Of a stretch of DNA of 14,992 nt, positions 13,833-14,992 are shown one piece after another. Source of the stretch: Clostridia bacterium (lineage in GTDB: Bacteria; UBA6262; WVXT01). Each line of letters starts with the position of its first letter. Positions within the stretch are counted from its first letter, which is position 1. Location: contig DAOVHK010000025.1 of the NCBI GenBank assembly GCA_030671905.1, positions 1 through 14,992 on the forward strand, written 5' to 3'. The position numbers were made by a program, and so were the translations under genes. The notes under the pieces were generated by a model. It was given only the letters and a program-made list of their open reading frames with translations. It was not told the DNA's origin and searched no databases.

Positions 13833-14992
13833 ATGGAAACAGCTCTAATTACAAATGGACTCAGTCCAAAATCATTAGTCTGTGCTAGAAGTTTGGGTAA
13901 GCGTGGCATTTACGTTATCGTATGCGATTGTAAAAGATTTACTCCAACATTCTTTTCAAAATATTGCAGGGAGTACTTTCTCTATCCTGATCCCGAGAAG
14001 TATCCAGATGATTTCGTTGACACAATCCTAAATTTCCTAAAAAGAAAAAAGGTAGACGTTATTTTGCCAATGAATAGTACAGAAACACTACTAATATGCA
14101 AACACAAAGATAAATTAAGCAAATATGTGAGAGTTCCCTTTGGAGATTATGAAAAAGTAATGTTAGTTCATGACAAAAAGAATCTTTCAGAAATTATCTC
14201 AAATTTAAGAATTAAAGCGCCTGCTACCCACTATATCAAAAATATCCAAGAACTCTTTGAAAAAATGCATAAAATTTCCTGCCCGGCGGTAATTAAATTG
14301 AGAAGGTCGACGGGGAGCAGGGGAATCTGGTATGTAAATTCCAAGCAGGAACTATTAACTACTTACCGTAAAGTAGTGAAAAATTACTGCCTATTACCGG
14401 AGGAATATCCCATCATTCAAGAATATATTTCTGGAGCAGGTGCAGGAGTCTCGATGTTATTTGACAGAGGAAAAATGAAAGCAAAATTTTCACATTTGAG
14501 ACTGCGGGAATATCCCATATCCGGCGGTCCTAGTACCCTCAGAATCAGCATACAGGAAGAAAAAATGGAGCAGATAGCAAGAAAACTGATGGAAACCATA
14601 GGCTGGCATGGGGTAGTTATGGTCGAATTTAAATTAACCAGGGATAGGACTCCGGTTCTCATTGAGGTCAATCCAAGGATCTGGGGCTCAATTAACGAGG
14701 CAGTGGCTTCTGGAATAGATTTCCCCTTCCTCATTTACCAACTGGCTTTTGAACGTGAAATCCCGGAAGTGCTCGAGTATAAAATCGGAATGAAGACTCG
14801 CTTCATTTTCAACGATATCCGAGCTATATTGAAATTAATCTTGTCCTTGAGGGCTTCGCCTATTCAGTTAAAGAATATATTTACTCTTTTCAGTAAAAAT
14901 CTCAAATACGATGTCTTTTCGCTCGAAGATCCCGTTCCATTCTTAATCTATTTCTTCTGGGCAATAAAAGAATTGTTACTCCCGAACCGCTA
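13833..14992 (+). CDS. ATP-grasp ligase (carboxylate-amine ligase type), 3' end at window edge
   Basis: About 386 residues are visible and the last two bases, TA, could begin a stop codon, so the gene may be almost complete. The layout fits the CarB-like ATP-grasp family. A Rossmann-like N-terminal domain covers 1-110 (ALITNGLSPKSLVCARSLGKRG near the start). The ATP-binding part has Lys155 and the small-residue loop RSTGSRG at 158-164, then IIQEYISGAGAGV. The Mg-binding signature EVNPR is at 278-282, with an additional acidic residue Glu265. Such enzymes join a carboxylate to an amine or similar nucleophile through an acyl phosphate. The substrate cannot be told from sequence. It starts 2 nt after the deacetylase stop, so the two are probably translated together and may modify the same glycan or glycan-linked amino acid. 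Confidence 0.82.
   Translation, partial: METALITNGLSPKSLVCARSLGKRGIYVIVCDCKRFTPTFFSKYCREYFLYPDPEKYPDDFVDTILNFLKRKKVDVILPMNSTETLLICKHKDKLSKYVRVPFGDYEKVMLVHDKKNLSEIISNLRIKAPATHYIKNIQELFEKMHKISCPAVIKLRRSTGSRGIWYVNSKQELLTTYRKVVKNYCLLPEEYPIIQEYISGAGAGVSMLFDRGKMKAKFSHLRLREYPISGGPSTLRISIQEEKMEQIARKLMETIGWHGVVMVEFKLTRDRTPVLIEVNPRIWGSINEAVASGIDFPFLIYQLAFEREIPEVLEYKIGMKTRFIFNDIRAILKLILSLRASPIQLKNIFTLFSKNLKYDVFSLEDPVPFLIYFFWAIKELLLPNR

Noticed and set aside
14417..14734. A 105-codon minus-strand open frame inside the ATP-grasp gene
   Set aside because: The plus strand here encodes the conserved ATP-grasp core with EVNPR, so the antisense frame is a shadow.
1..14992. CRISPR array, tRNA or rRNA genes
   Set aside because: No regularly spaced direct repeats, cloverleaf-like segments or rRNA-like stretches were seen in the intergenic regions, which are all short.

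Overview
This window looks like chromosomal DNA from an uncultured, deep-branching bacterium. LepA, LepB, RsmE and an HrcA/CIRCE heat-shock system make it bacterial. The DnaK is the short form that lacks the N-terminal-quadrant insert typical of Proteobacteria. Together with the HrcA/CIRCE control and a Clostridia-like order (hrcA-grpE-dnaK-dnaJ, then rsmE and mtaB), this suggests a Firmicutes-like or candidate-phylum lineage. The sequence alone does not allow a confident phylum call.

From 1 to about 11.6 kb every gene reads on the minus strand. In the direction of transcription the order is hrcA, grpE, dnaK, dnaJ, rsmE, a PAC2-family gene, mtaB, lepA, lepB and then thrC, which runs off the left edge. 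The heat-shock operon starts at a sigma-A-type promoter (TTGACA, 18 nt, TATATT) whose start point falls at a perfect CIRCE operator, so HrcA should repress its own operon. A 68-bp nested palindrome lies between grpE and dnaK. The following genes serve ribosome and tRNA maintenance (RsmE, MtaB, LepA), protein export (LepB) and probably protein quality control (PAC2). PAC2 has its own possible promoter; mtaB-lepA-lepB are tightly packed behind it. thrC has a separate promoter that matches consensus exactly.

From about 11.6 kb to the right edge the character changes. The DNA is visibly richer in A/T, and the genes belong to cell-surface or envelope chemistry. A minus-strand flippase-like membrane protein (YbhN/LPG-synthase membrane-domain family) is divergent from a plus-strand pair: a NodB-type polysaccharide deacetylase with an unassigned ~120-residue N-terminal region, and an ATP-grasp ligase that reaches the window edge. 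The pair is 2 nt apart and looks co-transcribed from a promoter so close to the ATG that the mRNA may be nearly leaderless. This edge of an envelope-glycan locus is the least familiar part of the window. The other features worth a second look are the 68-bp palindrome, the placement of PAC2 and the lineage-informative DnaK.
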